Assembly: GCA_018903055.1 (NCBI GenBank)
Contig: JAHIPW010000149.1
Coordinates: 1 to 11,995 of the forward strand
From: a bacterium
Lineage (GTDB): Bacteria > UBP18 > UBA7526
Direction of reading: 5' to 3'
Length of the DNA: 11,995 nt
Shown here: in pieces, positions 1-8,082 of the stretch
How the letters are laid out: each line of letters begins with the position of its first letter
How positions within the stretch are numbered: the first letter of the stretch is position 1
Made by a program: the position numbers and the translations under genes
Notes under the pieces: generated by a model
The model's input: the letters and a program-made list of their open reading frames with translations, nothing else
Database searches by the model: none
Told to the model about the DNA's origin: nothing

Positions 1-2169
<2,169 letters not shown>

Positions 2170-2221
2170 CGATTCATCGGACTTGGTGCACACTTTCTCA
2201 CCTGCTCACTTTCACCTGATA

Positions 2222-2245
2222 ACCGATTACCGATCACCGATTACC
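2222..2245. repeat. Heptamer array ACCGATY
   Basis: Three exact 7-bp steps: ACCGATT, ACCGATC, ACCGATT, then ACC. The same heptamer family reappears at 6070-6111. It lies in the gap between the metallo-beta-lactamase gene and ligA; no gene is visible in that gap (2081-2272). Confidence 0.8.
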
Positions 2246-2254
2246 AACTTTTCA

Positions 2255-2289
2255 TCTATCGTCTATCGTCATCTATAGCTCATAGCTCC
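2255..2289. repeat. Heptamer array running into a gene end
   Basis: Five consecutive 7-bp units: TCTATCG, TCTATCG, TCATCTA, TAGCTCA, TAGCTCC. The last units overlap the 3' end of the metallo-beta-lactamase gene (stop at 2273-2275), so the final residues of that protein (SYEL) are encoded by repeat DNA. Confidence 0.65.
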
Positions 2290-3748
2290 TGCCATATTCC
2301 GGGACGATTACCTGCCTATCTGCGCCTTCGAATTCTTTTCTTACCATCGCCCGGAATTCTTCTACTCCTTCTTGATCCAGGGGCACCAGATACTTTTTCT
2401 GGGGCGGCTGAATATGGATGAAAAAAAGTTGCCGGGGATTGATTTTCTCGATGATTTCTTTCAATTCTTTTTCTGAAGCATGGCCGGAACAGTGGCTCTG
2501 GAAAAACTTCAGCCGATAATGGTCTATCCAGTTCCTGAGCCGCTGATAAGCCATGGCCATCTCTTCATTAAAAGGCTCAGAAAGGGAATGAATGAAAAGG
2601 CTGCCGGATAGGGGCTGAATATCAATGAGTTCCTTTATCTTCCAGTAAGAGAAGCATAAAAGAACATTTTTCTGATCCAGGTTCCCGGCAGTTACGGTAT
2701 TGGGGTAGTGATAGAACTGCCTCTCCGCTTTCTGGTAGTCATCCTCCCGATAGGTCCCGCTCTGCCTTTTAGGCAGGAAAATAAGAATATTGGGGTCGTC
2801 CGGTTGAGGAAGGTCCAGGGCCGGGTCTTGAGAAAGATATTTCAGCAGAAAGACGTCCAGGAGATGAACAACCATCTTGCGTTTCGTCTCCCGGGCTATA
2901 GCATAGAAGGTCTTTACTCTATCGACATCCTTGAAGTTAAAATCGGCTATTACCAGCCCCCTGGTCTTTTTCACTTCCTTTAGACATTCCTTTCTTACTT
3001 CTTCCTCCCCTTCTTTTTCTTCTTTTCTATGTTTTTCTTTGAACCGGGTTCCCTCGCAAATAAGGGCAATAGGCCGGGCCTTTTGGGCCTTCTCAATGAA
3101 ATCCCTGGTCATTTGAGAGCGCCTTCCATGAAGTCTTAAATCCCCGGTGTAGGCCACGGCACCTTTTCTGGTATGGATAATAAAGCCATAGGCCCCGGGA
3201 ACAGAATGATCTACATGAACCGGCTCTACGAAAAGAGAGCCAATTTTTATTTTGTTTCCCGTGCGGAAGGTTTTTACTTTTCGCACTGTCGGGGGTTCTC
3301 CCCTCTTCCTGGTCCGTGGTCTTTTCATAAAGTCCAGGATTTCACTTTCGATGGTTCTGGTCTTTGACTCATTCAGCGATTGTAGGATGAGAAGGGCAGT
3401 GTGACCGCAGTATAGGGGAACATCCTCATGAAGGAATGAAATATAATTTACATGGTCAGCATGGGCGTGACTCAAGAATACAGCATTAATGACCGGGGGT
3501 TTTGGTTCCCGGCCCAGTAATCTTACCAGATCCGTTCTATAGACTCCTTTTAAGTTCGGAACCAAACCCATTTCTATAAAATCGCCCAGGGCATTTGATG
3601 TTCGGGGCATAAGATATTCTTCAAAAAACTCCTCTCTTTTTCCAAAAGACATACCAAAATCCAAGAATATCCTGGTTCCATTATCCTCTAAGAGAATTTT
3701 ATTTCCCCCGATCTCATTTATCCCGCCATAGAAAGTGAGTTTAGTCAT
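2273..3748 (-). CDS. RNase J-like MBL-fold/beta-CASP hydrolase
   Basis: Probable zinc-dependent nuclease of the RNase J-like metallo-beta-lactamase group, acting on RNA in the cytoplasm. Visible in the 491 aa: the N-terminal strand GGINEIGGNKILLED (8-22) typical of RNase J relatives; motif II HAHADH (94-99); metal-ligand candidates H178 and H181 in PVHVDHSVPGAYG; TGDLRLHG (201-208) with D203; then a beta-CASP region (about 230-410) ending in SHCSGHAS (418-425), and H445 in FFIHIQPP. A C-terminal dimerisation domain as in B. subtilis RNase J (about 555 aa) is absent. A charged Lys/Glu stretch lies at 237-262. The ATG is one base after the stop of the phosphoesterase gene upstream, with AGGAAGG as ribosome site, so the two are very likely co-translated. 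RNA substrate and exo- versus endonuclease mode cannot be read from sequence. Confidence 0.85.
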   Translation of the reverse strand: MTKLTFYGGINEIGGNKILLEDNGTRIFLDFGMSFGKREEFFEEYLMPRTSNALGDFIEMGLVPNLKGVYRTDLVRLLGREPKPPVINAVFLSHAHADHVNYISFLHEDVPLYCGHTALLILQSLNESKTRTIESEILDFMKRPRTRKRGEPPTVRKVKTFRTGNKIKIGSLFVEPVHVDHSVPGAYGFIIHTRKGAVAYTGDLRLHGRRSQMTRDFIEKAQKARPIALICEGTRFKEKHRKEEKEGEEEVRKECLKEVKKTRGLVIADFNFKDVDRVKTFYAIARETKRKMVVHLLDVFLLKYLSQDPALDLPQPDDPNILIFLPKRQSGTYREDDYQKAERQFYHYPNTVTAGNLDQKNVLLCFSYWKIKELIDIQPLSGSLFIHSLSEPFNEEMAMAYQRLRNWIDHYRLKFFQSHCSGHASEKELKEIIEKINPRQLFFIHIQPPQKKYLVPLDQEGVEEFRAMVRKEFEGADRQVIVPEYGRSYEL

Positions 3749-3749
3749 T

Positions 3750-4481
3750 CTACCTTCCTAGGGAAAGGCGCCAGGCCAATTCTTGGGGAAGGCCGGCAGA
3801 GATTATCTTATCCTGGGCCTTCTTTATCTGGTAAGGAGTTCTTTTTAATTCTATCTCTTTTTTATCTCTGTCGTAGAGGCAGTAGCAGGCATCTGGATTA
3901 CCATCCCTGGGCTGGCCAACGCTTCCGATATTTATCAAATATCTATAATCGTCTCTTAGAGAAACTCTCATTCCCTTTACTCCTTCACACTTTCTTTCTC
4001 TGTCTTGAGAGATGATGAATGGCTGGTGGGAATGGGCGATGAAGCATATCCTCTTTTTCTGCTCGTCAAAGTTTCTCTTAGCATCCTGAAGGGTGAAGAT
4101 ATAGTGCCATTCTTGAGGAGCATATAGACTTCCATGAACAATGACAAAGTCATCGAATTCCTTGGTCAAAGGAAGATTTTGAAGAAAGTTCTTGTTCTCT
4201 TCCGTTAATTCCTTTTGGGTCCAGAGAATGGCCTCTTTGGCAAGGGAACGAAAGTAATCGATACCTGTTTTTCCCACGCTTGCCCAGTCGTGATTCCCAG
4301 CGATTATGGTCAGGGGATTTAATTCCCTTGCGAGATTGAGGCACTCGTTGGGATTAGCAGCATAGCCTACAATATCCCCCAAACAGACATATTCATCAAT
4401 CTTCTCTTTCTTGAATTCTTCCCGGACCGCCTGAAAGGCCTCCAGATTAGAATGAATATCGGCGAATAGAGCGTAGCGCAT
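3750..4481 (-). CDS. Calcineurin-like metallophosphoesterase
   Basis: Two-metal phosphoesterase of the YfcE/MJ0936-like group; members hydrolyse phosphodiesters or phosphomonoesters, and the natural substrate here is unknown. In 243 aa all family motifs are present: DIHSN (8-12; D8, H10), GDIVGY (35-40; D36), GNHD (62-65), H116 in VHGS, HSH (150-152), and the tail motif GSVGQPRDGNP (186-196). There is no signal peptide, so it is cytoplasmic. The ATG is preceded by GAGGAG. The stop is separated by one base from the RNase J-like gene, and its last codons form that gene's ribosome site. A joint role in nucleic-acid turnover is inference from coupling only. Confidence 0.88.
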   Translation of the reverse strand: MRYALFADIHSNLEAFQAVREEFKKEKIDEYVCLGDIVGYAANPNECLNLARELNPLTIIAGNHDWASVGKTGIDYFRSLAKEAILWTQKELTEENKNFLQNLPLTKEFDDFVIVHGSLYAPQEWHYIFTLQDAKRNFDEQKKRICFIAHSHQPFIISQDRERKCEGVKGMRVSLRDDYRYLINIGSVGQPRDGNPDACYCLYDRDKKEIELKRTPYQIKKAQDKIISAGLPQELAWRLSLGR

Positions 4482-4515
4482 AAACTCCTCAGGGATTAGC
4501 GGGGAAAACAGTTAA

Positions 4516-4555
4516 AGGTTACTAGCAGTTACTAATGGTTACTAAGGGTTACCAA
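4516..4555. repeat. Four 10-bp tandem units, GGTTACTAA type
   Basis: Four contiguous decamers on the + strand: AGGTTACTAG, CAGTTACTAA, TGGTTACTAA, GGGTTACCAA. The period is exactly 10 bp, close to one helical turn. The array lies in the 5' leader of the phosphoesterase gene (gap 4482-4639). A related sequence in the opposite orientation (GTAGTAACCGTTA) occurs at 4604-4616. Confidence 0.8.
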
Positions 4556-4572
4556 TAATTAGTACAAAAGCA

Positions 4573-4587
4573 ACTGTTCGTAACAGT
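4573..4587 (-). terminator. Small hairpin after acylphosphatase gene, weak terminator candidate
   Basis: Perfect 6-bp inverted repeat ACTGTT/AACAGT with a 3-base loop, about 50 bp downstream of the acylphosphatase stop. On the minus strand it is followed by TGCTTTTG, a poor U-tract. It could equally be a small operator in the leader of the phosphoesterase gene. Confidence 0.3.
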
Positions 4588-4639
4588 CCGGCTTTAGACG
4601 GATGTAGTAACCGTTATCCTTCCTGCTATCCCTTGTAAG

Positions 4640-4939
4640 TTAAAATCTAATATGGAAGTCTCGGAACGCTCCGGTATATCCACTATAGTGAGTCTCTACA
4701 TCGTCAATGTAACGAGAGAGGGGGCCGTTTTTAATTCTCTCTAAGAAGGTCTTCACCTTTTTCTTTTCACCTTCTGCCACTATTTCTACTTGACCACCCC
4801 AGAGGTTCTTGACGTAACCGGTTACTCCTGTCTCATTAGCATACCTCTGGGCAGTAAATCTGAAGCCCACCCCCTGTACCCTTCCTTTATAGATGGCATG
4901 GGCTCCTACTTTATCACTGTAATCTTTTTTACTCATCAC
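4640..4939 (-). CDS. Acylphosphatase
   Basis: Acylphosphatases hydrolyse the carboxyl-phosphate bond of acyl phosphates in the cytoplasm. The 99-aa product has the full signature: GRVQGVGFR (19-27), whose final Arg27 binds phosphate, and GYVKN (41-45), whose Asn45 orients the nucleophilic water, followed by GGQVEIVAEG (48-57). Length and order match the usual 90-100 aa single-domain enzyme, with a few extra N-terminal residues. The start is uncertain: GTG at 4939, ATG at 4936 and an internal GTG at 4909 are possible, and none has a clear Shine-Dalgarno. A direct repeat overlaps the start region and encodes part of the extra N-terminus. It follows a catalytically incomplete paralogue after 18 bp, so the two are probably co-transcribed. 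Confidence 0.9.
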   Translation of the reverse strand: MMSKKDYSDKVGAHAIYKGRVQGVGFRFTAQRYANETGVTGYVKNLWGGQVEIVAEGEKKKVKTFLERIKNGPLSRYIDDVETHYSGYTGAFRDFHIRF

Positions 4940-4948
4940 TGTAATCTT
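4913..4948. repeat. Paired 14-bp direct repeat at acylphosphatase start
   Basis: ATCACTGTAATCTT occurs at 4913-4926 and again at 4935-4948, 22 bp start to start. It covers the likely start codon of the acylphosphatase gene. It resembles the pair at 5260-5293 (shared core TGTAATC). Confidence 0.8.
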
Positions 4949-4957
4949 GTTTATTGT

Positions 4958-5239
4958 TTATCTCACCAGAAAGCCAGAAAACTCTCCGGTGGCCTCTTCC
5001 CAGGTGGTCTGGACGTCTGTGATCTGAGCAGCTACTTCTCCATACCTTATCTCTTCTAAGAATTGCTCTAAGGTATGCTTTTCCCCTTCGGCGATTACCT
5101 CTACCCTTCTATCCGGGAGGCGCTTCATCTGACCATTGATTCCCAGGTGTACAGCAGCGTGCTTCACTGCCTCACTGAACCCACCGTCATGCATCGTTCC
5201 TTTTATAAAGGAATGGATTCTTACTTTAGGGCCTATCAA
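4958..5239 (-). CDS. Acylphosphatase-fold protein without catalytic residues
   Basis: This 93-aa protein aligns end to end with acylphosphatases: VRIHSFIKG (6-14), GING (33-36), LPDRRVEVIAEGEK (41-54), the DV/TW region and the terminal ATGEFSGFLVR (83-93). Where the family has GRVQGVGFR it has GTMHDGGFS (14-22), so both arginines are lost (catalytic Arg replaced by Ser22). The catalytic Asn position is Arg40 (QMKR-LPD). It should therefore not be an acylphosphatase; a binding or regulatory role, or ongoing decay, is possible. The frame is intact and the scaffold conserved, which argues for retained function. The best start is TTG at 5239 with no strong ribosome site; no ATG or GTG start is available before residue 16. 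It sits between a SLOG protein and the normal acylphosphatase. Confidence 0.75.
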   Translation of the reverse strand: MIGPKVRIHSFIKGTMHDGGFSEAVKHAAVHLGINGQMKRLPDRRVEVIAEGEKHTLEQFLEEIRYGEVAAQITDVQTTWEEATGEFSGFLVR

Positions 5240-5259
5240 GATATTCTCGCTTCGCTCAG

Positions 5260-5293
5260 AATCGGTGTAATCTGCCTTTTAATCGGTGTAATC
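5260..5293. repeat. Paired 13-bp direct repeat before acylphosphatase-like gene
   Basis: AATCGGTGTAATC occurs at 5260-5272 and 5281-5293, 21 bp start to start, in the 81-bp leader of the acylphosphatase-like gene. The first copy, extended to AGAATCGGTGTAAT, is identical to codons 2-6 of the SLOG gene on the opposite strand (5775-5788), so it may derive from it. Confidence 0.8.
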
Positions 5294-5320
5294 AAGCATC
5301 GGATCGAAATCCCGATGCTT
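5294..5320 (-). terminator. Stem-loop directly after SLOG gene stop
   Basis: Perfect 9-bp stem AAGCATCGG (5294-5302) / CCGATGCTT (5312-5320) with a 9-base loop, beginning at the base next to the SLOG stop codon (5321-5323). No U-tract follows on the minus strand, so it is at best a weak terminator or a processing/stability hairpin. It may also be a small palindromic repeat like those elsewhere in the window. Confidence 0.45.
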
Positions 5321-5791
5321 CTAAGTGCACCTCACGATCTTCTTCTCTCTCTTTAATGCTTGGAAAGCATGGCTTACTGCCGCCTGGGCATCGTCGGCCT
5401 TTATTACTCCTTCTATCTCCCAGGTTTCTATTCCAATGAGGGGAATTCTTAATTTTAAGGCGAAAGCAATCTCGGATAACGTTCCCTCTCGGCCACCAAC
5501 AGCAATGATGGCATCGCAACTTCTCACTACGATGATGTTCCTTCCATGGTCCATTCCAGTAACAATGGGAATATCAATATAGGAATTGGCGTCGGAGGAG
5601 GAGAATCCAGGAAGAATGCCTATAGTCAATCCCTTATTCTCCTTTGCTCCCCTGGCGGCCTCTTCCATCACCCCACCCAAGCCACCGCAGATAAGGATGG
5701 CTTTTCTCTTAGCAATCTCCTTCCCCACTTGATAAGCAATCCTTGCGATTTTTTTATTACAACGACTGGCACCAATTACACCGATTCTCAT
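5321..5791 (-). CDS. SLOG/LOG-like protein (TIGR00725-type)
   Basis: Rossmann-like protein of the SLOG superfamily (often annotated as TIGR00725 or 'lysine decarboxylase-like'; relatives include the cytokinin-activating phosphoribohydrolase LOG). With the start at 5791 it is 156 aa. It opens with the nucleotide-binding strand MRIGVIGAS (1-9), followed by GGLGGVMEEAARGA (36-49) and GGREGTLSE (99-107), the family's PGGxGTxxE active-site equivalent with Glu107. ATG 5791 is chosen because TGAGGAAAG is placed ideally upstream; a GTG at 5815 in the same frame lies within a repeat array. There is no signal peptide. Ligand and reaction are unknown. It heads a probable three-gene unit with the two acylphosphatase-fold genes, 81 bp from the next start. 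Confidence 0.85.
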   Translation of the reverse strand: MRIGVIGASRCNKKIARIAYQVGKEIAKRKAILICGGLGGVMEEAARGAKENKGLTIGILPGFSSSDANSYIDIPIVTGMDHGRNIIVVRSCDAIIAVGGREGTLSEIAFALKLRIPLIGIETWEIEGVIKADDAQAAVSHAFQALKREKKIVRCT

Positions 5792-5812
5792 TCTTTCCTC
5801 ACTCTGTTCGGA

Positions 5813-5856
5813 CACAGATTTTCACAGATGGTTACAGATTTGCACAGATCACAGAT
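5813..5856. repeat. CACAGAT repeat array
   Basis: CACAGAT or TACAGAT begins at 5813, 5823, 5833, 5843 and 5850; the first four steps are exactly 10 bp. It lies directly upstream of the SLOG gene and overlaps its alternative GTG start. It is the first of several arrays in the geneless stretch 5792-6121. Confidence 0.75.
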
Positions 5857-5882
5857 GCTGGATCCTAGATGCTTGATTCTGG

Positions 5883-5936
5883 ATATTAGGGAATTTGGAT
5901 ATCAGGATTTGGAAATTAGGGTATTAGGAGATTAGG
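5883..5936. repeat. ATTAGG repeat array
   Basis: Degenerate array built on ATTAGG/ATCAGG with GGATTTGG-like filler. The last three units (AATTAGGG, TATTAGGA, GATTAGGA) are 8 bp apart. No gene is visible here. Confidence 0.6.
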
Positions 5937-5960
5937 AACGCTTTTGTCCCCAATCCCCTC

Positions 5961-5991
5961 CGCCCCAGAGGGGCGAGACCTCGCCTTCGGC
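5961..5991. repeat. Overlapping GC-rich hairpins
   Basis: Three inverted repeats share arms: CGCCCC/GGGGCG (5961-5966/5970-5975), GGCGAG/CTCGCC (5972-5977/5980-5985), and CGCC-TTCG-GGCG type around 5982-5991. Only some can form at once, so the segment can switch between folds. It sits in the geneless stretch between the glycosyltransferase and SLOG genes. No downstream T-run was seen, so I do not call a terminator. Confidence 0.6.
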
Positions 5992-6013
5992 GGGCAGTCC
6001 CCTAATCACCAAA

Positions 6014-6066
6014 TCCCAGTCTCCTCCCTCTGGGATCCTGAGGGTCCCATCGGGATCCGAAGGGCA
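6014..6066. repeat. Palindromic GGGATCC cluster
   Basis: GGGATCC at 6032-6038 and 6051-6057 flanks GGGTCCC at 6042-6048. Neighbouring copies pair with each other with one mismatch, giving alternative hairpins, and CCCAG/CTGGG (6015-6019/6030-6034) encloses the left part. It is a non-coding palindrome-rich segment in the same geneless stretch. Confidence 0.5.
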
Positions 6067-6069
6067 ATC

Positions 6070-6111
6070 ACCGATCACTGGTTACCGATCACCGACTATT
6101 GACTATTGACT
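6070..6111. repeat. Heptamer array ACCGATC / ATTGACT
   Basis: Six consecutive 7-bp units: ACCGATC, ACTGGTT, ACCGATC, ACCGACT, ATTGACT, ATTGACT. The register is exact. Units match those at 2222-2245. The array ends 10 bp from the glycosyltransferase stop. Confidence 0.8.
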
Positions 6112-6121
6112 TCTTAACTGG

Positions 6122-7330
6122 CTAACTTTTGAATATTAATTTCTGTAGTTCATCCCGATGTTTTTCAACGTAGTTCATTAGCTTCTCCCAGACCCCTTGA
6201 AACTTAACCATATGCACGTAGGGATCAAATTTCGGTCTTGCCTTGTACTTTGCCAGATGGATATTTTCTAAGCATCCCTTCGCTCCTTCGAAATCCTTAT
6301 TGACCAAAGATTCCATAGCGAGCATAATATTGGTTTTGAAAATCCTTTCTTCTAAATCATCCTTTAAGAATTCTCCCGGAAAGGGGTCAAAATATTCTTT
6401 CGGGATACCTTTATGCTTTTCTAAAGAACGCACTTTCGCCCGAGCATAGATATATCTCTTTATGTCCTCACCAGTCAGTCGCCAAGCAGGATGGGTACGG
6501 GGAGGTGGAAGGTGTCTTACGCGTAGTTTATTGTCCACAAAGAACTTATAACCGAACATCAGGGCATTAACTACCCAGTCCATATCCTCTCCCCTATTTA
6601 TATTCGGATCCAGGGGAACTTTAGTAAAAAAATCCTTATGGACCACGATATTGGACATCACAACGTAGGAGGTCTCCTTTAGTCTTCCTTTGGAGAGGAT
6701 AAATTTCTCCCAGGCCTTGCGGGCAGGCGCTACATTATCCCAGTAGGTCCTCCATACGGGCGTTTCTATCTTTTCCCAGTCCGGCGCTGACTTGCCGTAC
6801 TGATACGGTCCGTAAATAGCAAGTGGTCTATCTTGCCCCTTTTTCTTACCGATGAACTCTTTTGCTTTCTTCATATAATTCGGGTCTTCAAATACCACAT
6901 CGTCATCTATGGAGATGGCGATATCTACACCTAAAATATGCGCGGCAAGAAGGCACATATTCCTTATGCCTGCATAGCCATACATATGAAGGGGACTCAG
7001 GAGACTCTTCTTTCCCTTTTTCTGCAGGTATCTTTTAAATCTCCTTAATTCCCGGTAGCCAAAGACCCTGATATCAAATTTCGTCCTTGTCTCCTCTATT
7101 AAACTTCTTATTTTTCTATCTACCTCATTCTCTACTTCAGGTCGGGTAGCGGCAGAGATGAGGATGAAGGTAAAATCTTTATCTTTCAACTTCTTCATGC
7201 TCTTGATGCATCTTACTAAGGTTCCCTTCTCCTCTAAGGGGAGGGGATGGTCATAGATTTGATCTCCCGGCTTGTAAAAATCCTTCCTCTTTCCACTCCA
7301 GAAGGAAGGACTAACAAAAGCAACTTTCAT
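6122..7330 (-). CDS. Probable GT-A fold glycosyltransferase
   Basis: A 402-aa soluble protein that looks like a nucleotide-sugar transferase of the GT-A fold. Evidence: N-terminal MKVAFVSPSF, a strand FTFILISA (53-60), an acidic metal-binding motif ISIDDDVVFEDP (139-150) as the DXD site, and RGEDMDW (246-252), similar to the catalytic acid motif near the acceptor site in GT2/GT27-type enzymes. This is followed by a basic/proline segment RHLPPPRTHP (272-281) with a possible metal-binding His. The C-terminal 120 residues are helical and charged and look like an added domain. No transmembrane segment is apparent. The start is well supported by AGGAG six bases before ATG. It is a single gene downstream of tRNA-Pro, with no other sugar genes nearby, so the product cannot be named. 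Exact family is uncertain. Confidence 0.65.
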   Translation of the reverse strand: MKVAFVSPSFWSGKRKDFYKPGDQIYDHPLPLEEKGTLVRCIKSMKKLKDKDFTFILISAATRPEVENEVDRKIRSLIEETRTKFDIRVFGYRELRRFKRYLQKKGKKSLLSPLHMYGYAGIRNMCLLAAHILGVDIAISIDDDVVFEDPNYMKKAKEFIGKKKGQDRPLAIYGPYQYGKSAPDWEKIETPVWRTYWDNVAPARKAWEKFILSKGRLKETSYVVMSNIVVHKDFFTKVPLDPNINRGEDMDWVVNALMFGYKFFVDNKLRVRHLPPPRTHPAWRLTGEDIKRYIYARAKVRSLEKHKGIPKEYFDPFPGEFLKDDLEERIFKTNIMLAMESLVNKDFEGAKGCLENIHLAKYKARPKFDPYVHMVKFQGVWEKLMNYVEKHRDELQKLIFKS

Positions 7331-7349
7331 TTTTTCTCCTTTTTCTTTG

Positions 7350-7384
7350 GCCCTATACCAGTCGCTTTCGCTCCGGTACAGGGC
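7350..7384. repeat. Imperfect palindrome in glycosyltransferase leader
   Basis: GCCCTaTACC (7350-7359) pairs with GGTAcAGGGC (7375-7384) with one mismatch; the centre holds TCGCTTTCGCTC. It lies between the tRNA-side hairpin and the glycosyltransferase ribosome site. Confidence 0.65.
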
Positions 7385-7387
7385 TCA

Positions 7388-7420
7388 CCCCGCGATGATG
7401 CTTTGCATCATTTTGCGGGG
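7388..7420 (-). terminator. Strong hairpin abutting tRNA-Pro 3' end
   Basis: CCCCGC (7388-7393) pairs with GCGGGG (7415-7420), and inside it ATGATGC (7395-7401) pairs with GCATCAT (7405-7411) around a TTT loop, with a small G/TTT internal bulge. It begins at the base next to the encoded CCA of the tRNA. No U-tract follows, so it could be a processing or stability element, or a palindromic repeat, rather than a classical terminator. Confidence 0.5.
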
Positions 7421-7498
7421 TGGTCGGGGCGACTGGATTCGAACCAGCGACCTCCACGTCCCGAACGTGGCGCGCTAAACCAACTGCGCTACGCCCCG
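7421..7498 (-). tRNA. tRNA-Pro (anticodon CGG)
   Basis: On the minus strand a complete cloverleaf can be folded. The acceptor stem is CGGGGCG/CGCCCCG (seven pairs), then TA and a D stem GCGC/GCGC. The anticodon stem is CCACG/CGTGG with loop TTCGGGA, giving anticodon CGG (reads CCG, proline) and G37 as usual in tRNA-Pro. A 5-base variable loop AGGTC follows, then a T stem GCTGG/CCAGT with loop TTCGAAT, discriminator A73 and an encoded CCA. The first base C1 pairing with G72 fits bacterial tRNA-Pro. Length is 78 with CCA. The upstream leader (7499-7581) holds a direct repeat but no promoter I can assign. Confidence 0.96.
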
Positions 7499-7515
7499 AT
7501 AGCTCACTTCGTTCG

Positions 7516-7543
7516 CAGAAATCAGATATCAGAAATCAGATAC
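7516..7543. repeat. Tandem 14-bp repeat upstream of tRNA-Pro
   Basis: GCAGAAATCAGATA is followed by TCAGAAATCAGATA, two near-identical 14-bp units. They lie between the COG2426-type gene and tRNA-Pro. Confidence 0.65.
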
Positions 7544-7581
7544 AAAAGTATTAGAGTAAAAAAACAGTAGGAAAGTAAAAA

Positions 7582-8046
7582 TCAGTGTCCAATAAAGAGT
7601 AGAGCATGAATGATTGCCATCCAACCAAGACTAACAATTATTCCTGCTAGTAAGACTCCTAAGATAATGGCGGGAAAGGCAAATCGGAACCTTATTCCCA
7701 AGAGGAAGGCGACCACGCTTCCCGTCCAGGCTCCAGTAACCGGGAGAGGTATCATGACGAATAGAACCAATCCTAAGGCCTCATACTTCTCCACCAAACG
7801 AGAGCGTCTCAGGGTACGGGAAAACCACCAGGAAAAGAACTTATCAAATGGTCTGAACCTTCTCAAGAATTTGGAGACTGGCCCTAAAAATAGTAAAAGA
7901 GGAACAACGGGGATTATATTTCCAATTACTGATAGAACATAGGCCAGGGTGTGATTCATCCCCTGGCTCCAGGCATAGGGAATGGCAAGTCGAAGCTCAG
8001 AGACGGGGGCCATGGCCAAAAGAAGGGTGACTAATTCTGGTCTCAT
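7582..8046 (-). CDS. Small multi-drug export family protein (COG2426/PF06695)
   Basis: A 154-aa integral membrane protein matching the family named 'putative small multi-drug export protein'. The name is historical and the transported substrate, if any, is unproven. Diagnostic features: PVSELRLAIP (14-23) near the N-terminus and PLPVTGAWTG (100-109), a re-entrant-loop-like motif. Hydrophobic segments lie at about 3-22, 34-58, 89-116 and 123-150, and a strongly basic cytoplasmic loop (RRFRPF...RTLRRSRL, 62-84) lies between the second and third. Length is typical. The ATG has only a weak AGAG ribosome site. It is flanked by a repeat-filled gap upstream and tRNA-Pro downstream, so it appears to be a single-gene unit. 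Confidence 0.85.
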   Translation of the reverse strand: MRPELVTLLLAMAPVSELRLAIPYAWSQGMNHTLAYVLSVIGNIIPVVPLLLFLGPVSKFLRRFRPFDKFFSWWFSRTLRRSRLVEKYEALGLVLFVMIPLPVTGAWTGSVVAFLLGIRFRFAFPAIILGVLLAGIIVSLGWMAIIHALLFIGH

Positions 8047-8082
8047 TATTGTTCTCTTTAGAAATCAAATATCAATTTCTCA

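Noticed and set aside
4516-4555. CRISPR-like array
   Set aside because: Units are 10 bp, contiguous and degenerate, with no spacers and no cas genes. The same reasoning applies to the other arrays.
5294-5320. Classical rho-independent terminator after the SLOG gene
   Set aside because: The stem is good but no U-tract follows on the transcribed strand, so only a low-confidence hairpin is kept.
7421-7498. tRNA-Pro as a mobile-element attachment site
   Set aside because: No integrase gene and no duplicated tRNA 3' end were seen within the window.
7247-7570. Open + strand frame covering the tRNA and glycosyltransferase leader
   Set aside because: It runs through tRNA-Pro in antisense and two hairpins; no protein family is recognisable.
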